A stretch of DNA of 64,000 nucleotides from positions 5,132-69,131 of the forward strand of contig NZ_JACSPN010000021.1 in NCBI RefSeq assembly GCF_015142735.1, read 5' to 3'. Every line of letters begins with the position of its first letter. Positions within the stretch are counted from its first letter, which is position 1. The position numbers were made by a program, and so were the translations under genes. The DNA is from Oerskovia douganii. GTDB lineage: Bacteria; Actinomycetota; Actinomycetes; Actinomycetales; Cellulomonadaceae. Positions 8,638 to 16,690 of this stretch are shown here, piece after piece. The notes beneath the pieces are model-generated. The model saw nothing but the letters and a program-made list of their open reading frames with translations, ran no database searches and had not been told where the DNA came from.

Positions 8638-9687
8638 TCACGCCGTGAGCATCGCCGCCGGGTTCTCGTGCGTCAGACGGCGCAGCACGTCACGCTCGAC
8701 GCCCCGCCGGGCCAGCATCTCGGTGAAGACCGTCGGCACGTACGCGAACCCGTTGCCGCCGTTCTGCACCCACATCTGCTTGAGGAACACGTCGTGGCTC
8801 ATGAGCACCTGGCCCGCGAACCCCGCCTCGACCAGCCGGTGCACCGCACCCGCGGTCGTGTGCGGGTCCGGCGAGACACCCTCCTTGGGGTACGTGATGT
8901 CCATGCCGACCATGTCGAACTCGAGCCACACCCCGCGCTCCGCGACGGCCCGCTGGTAGTCGGGGTCCTCGGCCGAGGGGTCCATGTGGCACAGCACGAC
9001 CTTCTCCGGCCGCACGCCCACCTCGTCGACCACGAGATCGAGGATCTCGTGCGCCCAACGCTGCCAGCCCGGCAGGTGGATCTGCATCGCGACCTGCGGG
9101 TGCTCGAGCTGAGCCAGGGCCGAGGCCCGCAGCGACGCCCGCTCGCCCGCCGTGAAGTCCGGCGAGACGCCGATCTCCCCGATCACGCCCGGACGGATGC
9201 CCGTGTCCCGGACGCCCTCGGACAGCTCGCGCGAGATCGCCGCGGCCTGCGCGTCCACGGCCTGCGCCGTGATGCGCTCGCCCTCGAACTTCTCGAGGTA
9301 GGCCCCCGCGCCCATGACGACGTTGAGGCCCGTGCGACGCGCCACGTCCAGCAGGCGCTCGGGGTTGCGCCCGATCGCCTCGCTCGACGTCGCGTCCACG
9401 ACGGTCCGTCCGCCGAGGGCCGCGAAGCTGCGGATCTCCGCCTCGACGGCCGCGACCGGCTTGTCCGCGATGTTGTCGGCGCAGCAGTACGGGTCCTGGC
9501 GCAGGGCCCACGCGACCGACGCGGACACCGGCTCGCGGACCACGGCCCGCGAGAACTCGTAGCTCGGCTCGTCGAGCACACCGGAGAGGTCGTTGAACAG
9601 GTGCTCGTGGGGCAGGGTCAGGCCGAGGTCCTGGACGGCGACCCGTCCGGTGACCGTCTGGACGAACCCGGCAGGCGTGACGTTCAT
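8638..9687 (-). CDS. Phosphotriesterase-family metal-dependent hydrolase
   Basis: A 349-residue amidohydrolase-superfamily TIM barrel. The metal ligands are HEH (His27, His29 in TLPHEHLF), a Glu in GVIGEIGVS, His in MQIHLPG and VLCHMD, and the terminal Asp in MSHDVF. A Glu rather than the carboxylated Lys of true phosphotriesterases fits the lactonase/PHP-like branch. It is the last gene of an operon with ribokinase, a GATase-like protein and a DMT transporter, and overlaps the transporter by ATGA. A lactone or ester hydrolysis step in sugar or nucleoside catabolism is inferred, and the substrate is unknown. Confidence 0.85.
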   Translation of the reverse strand: MNVTPAGFVQTVTGRVAVQDLGLTLPHEHLFNDLSGVLDEPSYEFSRAVVREPVSASVAWALRQDPYCCADNIADKPVAAVEAEIRSFAALGGRTVVDATSSEAIGRNPERLLDVARRTGLNVVMGAGAYLEKFEGERITAQAVDAQAAAISRELSEGVRDTGIRPGVIGEIGVSPDFTAGERASLRASALAQLEHPQVAMQIHLPGWQRWAHEILDLVVDEVGVRPEKVVLCHMDPSAEDPDYQRAVAERGVWLEFDMVGMDITYPKEGVSPDPHTTAGAVHRLVEAGFAGQVLMSHDVFLKQMWVQNGGNGFAYVPTVFTEMLARRGVERDVLRRLTHENPAAMLTA

Positions 9688-10766
9688 CGCGGGCTCACCT
9701 CTCCTGCTTCACCACCGCCGACGGCGGCGGCCACTGCGGTGTCGGCTGTCGCCTCCGGCGACTTCCCCGACGGGATCATGCCGATCACCGCGGCGATCAG
9801 CGCGATCACGGTGCCGATGATCGTGGCGGCGTAGATCGTGTGGCCGAGCGACGGGATCGCAGCGTCGATGAGGAGCGAGCCGACGAGCTGACCCGCGGTG
9901 GACGCGAGCCCCAGGAGCAGCAGCCCCAGCCCGCGGACCAGGAGAGCCATGAGGGCGATCGAGAGGAGGCCGAGCGGGCCGCCCAGGTACATCCACCACG
10001 AGCCGGGGAGCTGGAAGTCGACGCCCGAGGTCATGGCGCGGATCGCGTAGGCGATGCCGAGGGCCGTGAAGCCGACCAGGAAGTTCCAGCCGATCGAGAC
10101 GAGCATCGAGCCCGTGGCGTCGGCGACGGCCGCGTTGCCCGCGGGCTGCCAGCCGGCGAGGAGACCGCCGACGAACGGCATGATCGCGAGGGCGATGGTG
10201 TGCGGGGCCGAGAAGTTCGGCGAGATGACGATGACCGTCGCGACGATCGCGAGGACCGCGCCGGCGAGGCGGAAGACCGTGAGCGGCTGCTTGACCGAGG
10301 CCGTGACCCCCAGGCGGTCGCACACGACGCCCGAGATGACCAGACCCGAGATCAGGGAGATCTGGAACGTCGCGACGCCCAGGACACCGACCGTCACACC
10401 CTCCGAGAGGACGATGACCGCGCCGCACAGACCTGCGAGGAAGTTCCACCACGGGATGGTGCGGCCCTTGATGAGGCTCGGGATCGCGAGCGCCTCGCGG
10501 CGCGTCACGGGCCGTGCGAACACGATGACGAACATGAGGACCAGGCCCGTGCCGAACGAGATGAGGGCGGCCGCGTGGCCGTCGCCGATCGACTTGCCGA
10601 GCTGACCGTTGACCGCGGCCTGCATGGGCCCGAGGGCCCCGGCGAGGACGGTCGCGAGGACGAGCAGGGCGGTCGCGGTGCTCTTGACCTTGCTGCGCTG
10701 GGCCGACGGGCTGGTCGTCTGGGCGCCTCCCGGGCGGGAGACGGACCCCGGCGTGGTGTGCTTCAT
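9684..10766 (-). CDS. DMT-superfamily transporter with two DUF606 (YdcZ) repeats
   Basis: A 360-residue protein with about ten hydrophobic segments. Each half resembles the YdcZ/DUF606 unit: GPMQAAVNGQLGKSIGDGHAAALISF in the first half and GWQPAGNAAVADATGSMLVSIGWNF in the second. An N-terminal tail of about 30 polar residues precedes the first segment. The start at 10766 follows GAAAGGC-like purines. It lies between ribokinase and the hydrolase in the LacI-controlled operon and probably imports the substrate that the neighbours process. Direction and substrate are inferred. Confidence 0.82.
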   Translation of the reverse strand: MKHTTPGSVSRPGGAQTTSPSAQRSKVKSTATALLVLATVLAGALGPMQAAVNGQLGKSIGDGHAAALISFGTGLVLMFVIVFARPVTRREALAIPSLIKGRTIPWWNFLAGLCGAVIVLSEGVTVGVLGVATFQISLISGLVISGVVCDRLGVTASVKQPLTVFRLAGAVLAIVATVIVISPNFSAPHTIALAIMPFVGGLLAGWQPAGNAAVADATGSMLVSIGWNFLVGFTALGIAYAIRAMTSGVDFQLPGSWWMYLGGPLGLLSIALMALLVRGLGLLLLGLASTAGQLVGSLLIDAAIPSLGHTIYAATIIGTVIALIAAVIGMIPSGKSPEATADTAVAAAVGGGEAGEVSPR

Positions 10767-10855
10767 TGCTTGGCCGTGCCTTTCATCTTTCGACGGTACG
10801 TCGGATCGGAGGACCGATCGAACGACCAGCCCTGGATCGACGGTGAGCGGTCGGG

Positions 10856-10900
10856 CTGGGTGGGGGTCGTGCGGGTCGTGCTGGGTGGGGGTCGTGCGGG
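10856..10900. repeat. Two-copy 25-bp direct repeat
   Basis: CTGGGTGGGGGTCGTGCGGG occurs at 10856-10875 and again at 10881-10900, a 25-bp period, in the 150-bp gap between ribokinase and the DMT transporter. The gap makes this the only loosely spaced junction in the operon. An internal promoter or operator is possible but not shown. Confidence 0.6.
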
Positions 10901-10918
10901 GAGAGAAGGTCTGGAGGG

Positions 10919-11884
10919 CTAGTGCTCCGGCGTCGGGCCCTGCGGGAGGGCAGGGACCTCGTCGGCGAGCGGCAGGGACTCGATGGCCCCGTCGCGAGTG
11001 GTCGTGAGGGCCGCGACGCGGGACGCCCAGCGGGCGGCCCCGACGAGGTCCTCGCCGCGCAGCAGGCCGTCGGCGAGCGCTGCGCAGAAGCTGTCGCCGG
11101 CTGCCGTGGTGTCGATCGCGTCGACGCGCACGGCCGGGACCGCGGTCGGGCCGCCGTCGCGGGGCACCACGACCGAGCCGTCGGACCCGAGGGTCACGAC
11201 GACGTCGCCCGGGAAGGCGAGCCCGCGCACCATGGCCACGACGTCGGCGAGGGCCTCGGGGGCCTCGGTCGCGCCTGCGAGGGTCGCGAGCTCGAACCGG
11301 TTGGGGACCAGGACGTCGAACCGGTCGCGGATCTCGGCGGGGACCGGGACCGCGGGGGCCGGGTTGAGGATCGTGGTGCCGGTCGCGAGGCGCGCGACCG
11401 CGGCGAGCGAGCCGAGCGGCGTCTCGCACTGGCACAGGACGACCTGCGCGTCGGCGACGGCCCGGACCGCGGCGTCGCGCGAGTCGACGAACTCCTCGTC
11501 GACGTCGCCGTTGGCGCCCGCCTCGATGACGATCGTGGACTCGGGCTGCTCCCACAGGATCACGGCGGTGCCGGTGGGGTGCCCGGACACGTCGACCGAC
11601 GAGACGTCGAGCCCCTCGGCCACGAGCCGGGCCGTGATCTCACGGCCCGCGTCGTCGTCCCCGACGGCTCCGACCATCGCGACCCGACGGCCCAGGCGCG
11701 CGGCGGCGACGGCCTGGTTGGCCCCCTTGCCGCCGGGCGAGCGCTTGAGCCCGGTCGCGCTGATCGTCTCGCCCGAGCGGGGGATCCGGTCGACGGTCAG
11801 CCGGATGTCCATGTTCAGGCTGCCGACGACCGTGATCTCGGGGGCGGGGGCGGAGGTGCCCCCGGCCCCGGGGTGGGCGCTCAT
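10919..11884 (-). CDS. Ribokinase-family (PfkB) sugar kinase
   Basis: A 321-residue PfkB kinase. After a short polar tail, GSLNMDIRLTVDRIPRSGETI and the RSPGGKGANQAVAAARLG signature match ribokinase. The C-terminal signature is DTTAAGDSFCAALADGL, with the catalytic Asp in AAGDSF. The start at 11884 overlaps the stop of the GATase-like gene (TGATG). It should phosphorylate a ribose-like sugar or nucleoside moiety with ATP. The neighbours (hydrolase, transporter, GATase-like protein) suggest a pathway other than simple ribose use, because no ribose ABC genes are present. Confidence 0.88.
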   Translation of the reverse strand: MSAHPGAGGTSAPAPEITVVGSLNMDIRLTVDRIPRSGETISATGLKRSPGGKGANQAVAAARLGRRVAMVGAVGDDDAGREITARLVAEGLDVSSVDVSGHPTGTAVILWEQPESTIVIEAGANGDVDEEFVDSRDAAVRAVADAQVVLCQCETPLGSLAAVARLATGTTILNPAPAVPVPAEIRDRFDVLVPNRFELATLAGATEAPEALADVVAMVRGLAFPGDVVVTLGSDGSVVVPRDGGPTAVPAVRVDAIDTTAAGDSFCAALADGLLRGEDLVGAARWASRVAALTTTRDGAIESLPLADEVPALPQGPTPEH

Positions 11885-12627
11885 CAGCCCGCGAGCCAGG
11901 TGACGGCCTGGCCGAAGAGCTTGCCGTAACCGGACCACTCCATGAACTCACGGGGGGCCCAGTGCGGGGAGATGTCGGACGCGAAGGCCAGCGTGCGCCC
12001 CTCGCCCTCGGTGCGGACGGCGACGAGCGGGCGGCCCTCGATCGTGGCGAGGACGGTCGCGTCGGCCTTGGCCGTGAGCTTCTGGTACCCGAGCAGGATG
12101 GGCCACTCGGCGTCGAGGCCTGCGGTCACGGGGTGCTCGACGTCGGTCAGGACGCCACCGATGCCCTCGGGGGTCTCCTCGCGGTCGTCGTACGGGAGGA
12201 TGTCGACGGGCAGGACGGCCTCGACGGCGGTGCCGTGGTAGTTCGCCTTGGCCTGGAAGCCCTGGAAGCTGAGGTAGCCGCCGGCCATCATGAGGCCGCC
12301 GCCGCGACGCACCCACTCGGCGAGGAGCTTGATGCGGTTCGGGAAGGGGCGTCCCTGGGAGAACACGACGGGCGGGAGCAGCAGGGTGTTGGCCCCGATG
12401 TCGGACAGGAGGACGACGTCGTAGGCGTCGAGCTCCTCGAGCGTGGAGGGGAAGTCGGTCGCGACCAGGTGCGACGGCAGGTGCGTGACCTCGTGCCCCT
12501 CGGCGGCGAGCGCCTCGAGCAGGGCGGCGCAGCCGATCTCCAGCTGGGCGTGCGGGAAGGCGTCGTAGCCCTTGTAGTCCGTCGCGGCATTGATCCACGA
12601 CTCTCCGGCTAGCAGCACGCGGCTCAT
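11884..12627 (-). CDS. Class I glutamine amidotransferase-like protein (PF07090-type)
   Basis: A 247-residue alpha/beta protein beginning MSRVLLAGESWINAATDYKGYD. The segments DAYDVVLLSDIGANTLLL and WVRRGGGLMMAGGYLSFQG resemble the cytoplasmic GATase1-like/ThuA-like fold. Where a Cys nucleophile would sit (GGYLSF) there is none, so amidotransferase activity is doubtful. First gene of the four-gene operon, with a clear GAGGAGAA ribosome site, and directly downstream of two TTGCGCAA operators. These proteins are often linked to sugar catabolic genes. The function is unknown. Confidence 0.75.
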   Translation of the reverse strand: MSRVLLAGESWINAATDYKGYDAFPHAQLEIGCAALLEALAAEGHEVTHLPSHLVATDFPSTLEELDAYDVVLLSDIGANTLLLPPVVFSQGRPFPNRIKLLAEWVRRGGGLMMAGGYLSFQGFQAKANYHGTAVEAVLPVDILPYDDREETPEGIGGVLTDVEHPVTAGLDAEWPILLGYQKLTAKADATVLATIEGRPLVAVRTEGEGRTLAFASDISPHWAPREFMEWSGYGKLFGQAVTWLAG

Positions 12628-12674
12628 GCGGTTCTCCTCAGGACGGTTCGGGCTCCGCCGCCACATCGGCGACG

Positions 12675-12705
12675 TTGCGCAATGTTGTGTTGCTGTTGCG
12701 CAACA
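12675..12705. promoter_or_regulatory. Paired LacI-type operators (TTGCGCAA)
   Basis: Two copies of the palindrome TTGCGCAA, at 12675-12682 and 12696-12703, are exactly 21 bp apart, about two helical turns. The second extends to TGTTGCGCAACA. They lie in the divergent region between the operon and its LacI regulator. The central CG dyad is the usual signature of LacI-family operators. Confidence 0.75.
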
Positions 12706-12889
12706 ACCTAGGTGTGCGTCAGGCTGGTGTCAACCGAGGGCCGCCGCACCCCCTCGCGCCGCCCGCAGGCCGCGCGTCGGAACGGCCCGATCCCGCGGTT
12801 CCACGGCCCCCCGCACCTCTCGCGACCAGCACAGCGATAGGCTCGGGGAGCATCCGACGGCCGGAGGCACGAGCAGAGAGGCGGCGACG

Positions 12890-13957
12890 ATGACGCTGAC
12901 GCAAGTTGCGCAACACGCGGGCGTCTCGACGTCCACCGCCTCCCGATACCTCCGAGGTCAGCTCAACGTCCAGCCCGAGACCGCGGCCCGCATCGAGGCC
13001 GCCGTCGCCGCGCTCGGGTACCGCGGGACCGGGGCCCGCCGGCAGCGAGGCGCCTCCGCAGGAGCGCCCGCACGCGCGACGACGACGCCCGGCGTGCTCG
13101 CCCTCGTCGTGCCCGACTTCACCAACCCGTTCTTCACGACGCTCGCCGAGGAGTGCGCCGAGCTCGCGGCCTCCCGGCAGATCCCGCTGGTCGTCGCCGT
13201 GTCCGGCAAGCACGGCGAACGCGACGGCGGGCTCAGCCCGCTGATCGGCGGCACCGACGTGCTGGGCGGGCTGATCTACCTCGGCATGAGCCGCACCGAC
13301 GAACGCCTCGCCCGCGCCGTCGAGGGCGGGCTGCCCGTCGTCGTGATCGACGAGGAGATCGACCTCGACCTCGCGGTCGACACGGTCACGGTCGACAACT
13401 ACGGCGGCGCCTACCAGGCCACGAGATACCTCATCCAGCAGGGGCACCGCCGGATCGCGCACGTCGCCGGCCCGCCCGAGCTCTCCACGACCCAGGAGCG
13501 CAAGCGCGGCTTCCTCGACGCGCTCGCCGACGCGGGCCTGACGGCCGACCCCGACCTGATCCGCCACGGCCCGTACACCGAGCAGTTCGGCGCCTCGACG
13601 TTCCCGTACCTCACCCGCCCCGGGAACGCCCCCACCGCGGTGTTCGTCGGGAGCGACATCGTGGCCGTGGGGATGCTCGGCGCCGCCGAGCTCCACGGCA
13701 TCCGCATCCCCGAGGACCTGTCGGTCGTCGGGTGCGACGGCATCCGCATCGGCCAGTGGTTGCGCCCCCAGCTCACGACGCTCGAGCAGCCCGTCGCGGC
13801 GCTCGCGCTCGCCGCGGTCGACGCCCTCGAGCGAGCCATGTCCCGCCGGGAGGCGCCCGCCGTCGAGGGGTCCGTCGACGCCGGCTTCGAGCCCGCGCGC
13901 ACGGTCCTCCCGCTCCACCTGGTCATCCGCGGGTCGGTCGCGCCGCCGTCGGCCTGA
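12890..13957 (+). CDS. LacI-family transcriptional regulator
   Basis: A 355-residue repressor. The N-terminal helix-turn-helix is MTLTQVAQHAGVSTSTASRYLRG, with hinge ARIEAAVAALGYR. The ligand-binding part starts GVLALVVPDFTNPFFTTLAEEC and ends with ...CDGIRIGQWLRPQLTTLEQP. The ATG at 12890 follows GAGAGGCGGCGACG. It is divergent from the GATase-like/ribokinase/DMT/hydrolase operon and almost certainly controls it through the TTGCGCAA sites. A third copy at 12906-12913 lies inside codons 6-8 of this gene, pointing to autoregulation or looping. The inducer is probably a sugar of the pathway. Confidence 0.9.
   Translation: MTLTQVAQHAGVSTSTASRYLRGQLNVQPETAARIEAAVAALGYRGTGARRQRGASAGAPARATTTPGVLALVVPDFTNPFFTTLAEECAELAASRQIPLVVAVSGKHGERDGGLSPLIGGTDVLGGLIYLGMSRTDERLARAVEGGLPVVVIDEEIDLDLAVDTVTVDNYGGAYQATRYLIQQGHRRIAHVAGPPELSTTQERKRGFLDALADAGLTADPDLIRHGPYTEQFGASTFPYLTRPGNAPTAVFVGSDIVAVGMLGAAELHGIRIPEDLSVVGCDGIRIGQWLRPQLTTLEQPVAALALAAVDALERAMSRREAPAVEGSVDAGFEPARTVLPLHLVIRGSVAPPSA
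12906..12913. promoter_or_regulatory. Third TTGCGCAA operator inside the lacI-type gene
   Basis: TTGCGCAA at 12906-12913, with flanks AG..CA, repeats the two upstream operators. Its distance from the second (210 bp) is about twenty helical turns, which would suit DNA looping. The codons (GTT GCG CAA) also encode the conserved VAQ of the HTH, so chance coincidence with coding sequence cannot be excluded. Confidence 0.5.
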
Positions 13958-14096
13958 GGCCCGCGTCCTGCCGCGGCGGGCCCGCGCGGTCCGGTAGTGT
14001 CGCGGGACCGGTGGCCGCACCTCGACGTCGAGTGCCGCGGTCCCGGCGTCCAGCCGGGACGACGTCGCCCGGTCCGGTACCTCGAGAGGACCCGCC

Positions 14097-14399
14097 ATGC
14101 CCCCGAAGCTCAGCGCGACCGCACTCTTCTGGTGGGGCGCGGGGCTGATCGTCGCGGGGGTCGTGGGCACCCTCGTCCTGCCGCACCTCTTCTCCCGGCT
14201 CGGCTACGCGACCGGGTTCGCGTTCGTGCAGTCCGTCGTCGGTCTGGTCTCGGCGCTCGTGTCGGTGGCCCACGTCGTGGGTGCCGGTCTGGTCGCGGCG
14301 GCCTTCACGGTGCGCGCGCTGGGCCGCGACACGAACGACCGCTACACGGGCCCGGCGCCCTACTCGCCGGCCAAGCCGGGCAACGAGCCGCCACGCTGA
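14097..14399 (+). CDS. Small membrane protein, unknown function
   Basis: A 100-residue protein starting at ATG 14097 behind GAGAGGACC. Two hydrophobic stretches are clear (LFWWGAGLIVAGVVGTLVLP and AFVQSVVGLVSALVSVAHVVGAGLVAAAF), followed by a polar Pro-rich tail (DTNDRYTGPAPYSPAKPGNEPPR), probably cytoplasmic. I do not recognise a family. Codon use is typical for the window. It lies downstream of the LacI regulator with a 140-bp gap and faces the DUF1361 gene convergently. Confidence 0.7.
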   Translation: MPPKLSATALFWWGAGLIVAGVVGTLVLPHLFSRLGYATGFAFVQSVVGLVSALVSVAHVVGAGLVAAAFTVRALGRDTNDRYTGPAPYSPAKPGNEPPR

Positions 14400-14451
14400 G
14401 GGGCGACAGCACCGGCCGCGGGACGGCCGCCGACCGGCCACCGACGCGTCG

Positions 14452-15156
14452 TCAGCGCGCCGCCGCCGTGATCGTCTCCAGGAGCGACCCGATCACGACC
14501 AGGTAGATCAGGGCGAAGAACACCGTGTACAGGCCGCTGAACAGCAGGGCGTCACGGACCTTGCCGGGTTCGCGGAAGTACCCCGTGAGCTTGCGGAGGA
14601 ACCCCACGGGGTGCACGAGGTCCCAGCTGTTGAACCGGATGTAGCGACCCAGGTAGATCCCGAACGACACGAGCACGAGGATCACGCCCACCACGAGCCA
14701 GGACGCCGGGCGCTCGAAGGGCCGCAGGTCGTCGGGGTAGCGCAGGACGGCGTAGAACATCTGGACGAGGAAGATGTTGACGACGGTGTTGAGCACCCCG
14801 GACATGGCGAGGGTCAGGACCGCGACGATGTCGTACCAGAGCGGCACGCCCTCGCCGTCCTTGCGGTGGCTGAAGTTGAGCTCGGTCACCAGGTAGCCGG
14901 CGTTGGGCAGCAGCAGGAGCCAGATCGCGAGGCCCGCGACCGCGAGGGCCGCGATCAGCCAGGCCGGCGCCCCGGCCGCGGCGAGCACGAGGTCCACGAC
15001 GATCAGGACCGTCAGGACCAGGACGGGCAGCACCGACAGCCCGACGTTGAGCAGCATGGGGCGGTAGACCTCGGTGCGGTACAGGGGTGCGCGCAGCAGG
15101 ATCAGCGTGAACGCGAAGACGTTGACGAGGATCACGCCGAGGAACAGCAGGGTCAT
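14452..15156 (-). CDS. DUF1361 family membrane protein
   Basis: A 234-residue protein with about six to seven membrane segments. It contains LLLPNAGYLVTELNFSH and YLGRYIRFNSWDL, both characteristic of DUF1361, an integral membrane family without a known activity. The ATG at 15156 fits the family start; upstream in-frame codons give only low-complexity sequence. It is divergent from narK with about 205 bp between them, where I see no clear operator. Confidence 0.85.
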   Translation of the reverse strand: MTLLFLGVILVNVFAFTLILLRAPLYRTEVYRPMLLNVGLSVLPVLVLTVLIVVDLVLAAAGAPAWLIAALAVAGLAIWLLLLPNAGYLVTELNFSHRKDGEGVPLWYDIVAVLTLAMSGVLNTVVNIFLVQMFYAVLRYPDDLRPFERPASWLVVGVILVLVSFGIYLGRYIRFNSWDLVHPVGFLRKLTGYFREPGKVRDALLFSGLYTVFFALIYLVVIGSLLETITAAAR

Positions 15157-15361
15157 GGTGGGGCCTTCGTGGTTCGGGGTGCGCGGGGTCGTGGCGTCCG
15201 GTCCGCGGGGTGCCGACGGGTCCGGAAGGACCACGCTAGGGCCCGACGGCGTCCGCGCCAGCCCGCGCGACACGCCACCCTCGCGGCTAGCGTGGGTCAG
15301 GCGGGAATCTCGAGCTCCACCGATTCGTCCGACGACGGGCGACCGACCCCCGGGAGTCACA

Positions 15362-16618
15362 GTGACGCATCCTGACGAAGCAGCCACGCCTCCGGTGTCC
15401 TCGGGAACCGCACGAGGCGCGACCCCCGGGCCCGCGAGCGCCCCGGCCGGCGGGTCCGCCACGCTGATGCTGGTCCTCGCGACGATCGGGTTCGCGGTGA
15501 ACTTCTGGGCGTGGGCGCTCATCAGCCCGCTCGGTGGTGCGTACAGCGCGGCCCTCGGGCTGACGGCCGTGCAGCAGTCGGTGCTCGTCGCGGTCCCGGT
15601 GGTCGTGGGTTCGCTGGGGAGGATCCCGGTCGGGGCGCTCACGGACCGGTTCGGGGCCAGGATCATGTTCCCGCTGGTCAGCGCGGCGACGATCGTCCCG
15701 GTGCTGTTCATCGGGTTCGTCGCGGACAGCTATCCGCTGCTCATCCTGGGCGGGTTCTTCCTGGGGCTGGGCGGTACGGCGTTCGCGGTCGGGGTCCCGT
15801 TCGTCAACGCCTGGTACCCGCCTGCGCGGCGGGGGACGGCGCTCGGGATCTTCGGGATCGGGATGGGCGGTACGGCGATCTCGGCGTTCACGACCGTGCG
15901 GATCACGGACGCGTACGGACAGGAGGCGCCCTTCCTCCTCGTGGCGGGCGTCCTGGCGGTGTACGCGGTCGTGTCGTGGTTGCTCGTGCGCGACTCGCCG
16001 AACCGCAAGCCCGCCGCGCACGGGAACTTCCTGGCGCGCACCTGGGCCACGTTCAAGCTGCCCGCGACGCTGCAGCTCTCGTGGCTGTACGCGGTGGGCT
16101 TCGGCGGGTTCGTGGCGTTCAGCGTGTACCTGCCGACGTTCCTGGTCAACGCGTACGACCTCACGGCTGCCGATGCCGCGGCGCGCACGGCCGGGTTCGT
16201 CGTCCTCGCGGTCGCGTGCCGGCCGATCGGCGGGACGCTCTCCGACCGGTTCGGCGGGATCCCGGTGTCGGTCGCGTGCTTCGCGATCGTCACGGTCCTG
16301 GCGGCGGTGGTCGCGTTCCAGCCGGACCTCGTACCGCTCGGGACCATCGCGTTCCTGGGCCTCGCCGTGGGGCTCGGGGCGTCGTCGGGTGCGACGTTCG
16401 AGCTCGTGGCCAAGGTCGCGCCGCAGGACAAGGTCGGTGCCGTGACGGGGCTCGTGGGGGCTGCGGGCGGCCTGGGCGGGTTCATCCCGCCGCTCATCAT
16501 GGGCGCGGTCTACCAGGCCAACGGCACGTACGGCCTGGGCTTCGCGGCCCTGTCGCTCACGGCGCTGCTGACGCTGCTGTTCACGCTGGGCCCGGTCCGG
16601 CGCGGGACGCGCGGCTGA
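15362..16618 (+). CDS. narK: Nitrate/nitrite transporter, NarK (MFS, NNP family)
   Basis: A 418-residue MFS protein with 12 predicted segments. The first segment FAVNFWAWALISPLG and the first loop GRIPVGALTDRFGAR match NarK2/NasA-type transporters. The Gly-rich nitrate signatures appear as GGFFLGLGGTAFAVGVPFVNAW and GLAVGLGASSGATFELVAKVAP. The GTG start at 15362 follows GGGAGTCAC. It lies about 12 kb before narGHJI on the same strand and would supply nitrate to the membrane nitrate reductase, export nitrite, or both. Confidence 0.9.
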   Translation: MTHPDEAATPPVSSGTARGATPGPASAPAGGSATLMLVLATIGFAVNFWAWALISPLGGAYSAALGLTAVQQSVLVAVPVVVGSLGRIPVGALTDRFGARIMFPLVSAATIVPVLFIGFVADSYPLLILGGFFLGLGGTAFAVGVPFVNAWYPPARRGTALGIFGIGMGGTAISAFTTVRITDAYGQEAPFLLVAGVLAVYAVVSWLLVRDSPNRKPAAHGNFLARTWATFKLPATLQLSWLYAVGFGGFVAFSVYLPTFLVNAYDLTAADAAARTAGFVVLAVACRPIGGTLSDRFGGIPVSVACFAIVTVLAAVVAFQPDLVPLGTIAFLGLAVGLGASSGATFELVAKVAPQDKVGAVTGLVGAAGGLGGFIPPLIMGAVYQANGTYGLGFAALSLTALLTLLFTLGPVRRGTRG

Positions 16619-16650
16619 CCAGCGCCACGACCTTTGGTCGGCCCCCTGTA

Positions 16651-16679
16651 TCTTGATGTCAAGATAGTTGACATCAAGA
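16651..16679. promoter_or_regulatory. Perfect 12-bp inverted repeat operator before tam
   Basis: TCTTGATGTCAA (16651-16662) and TTGACATCAAGA (16668-16679) are exact reverse complements with a 5-bp spacer. The first half is itself part of a near-palindrome TATCTTGATGTCAAGATA. This resembles MarR-type operators. It ends 11 bp before the tam start, so a bound protein would block transcription or initiation. Confidence 0.65.
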
Positions 16680-16690
16680 GGGAGCGTGTC

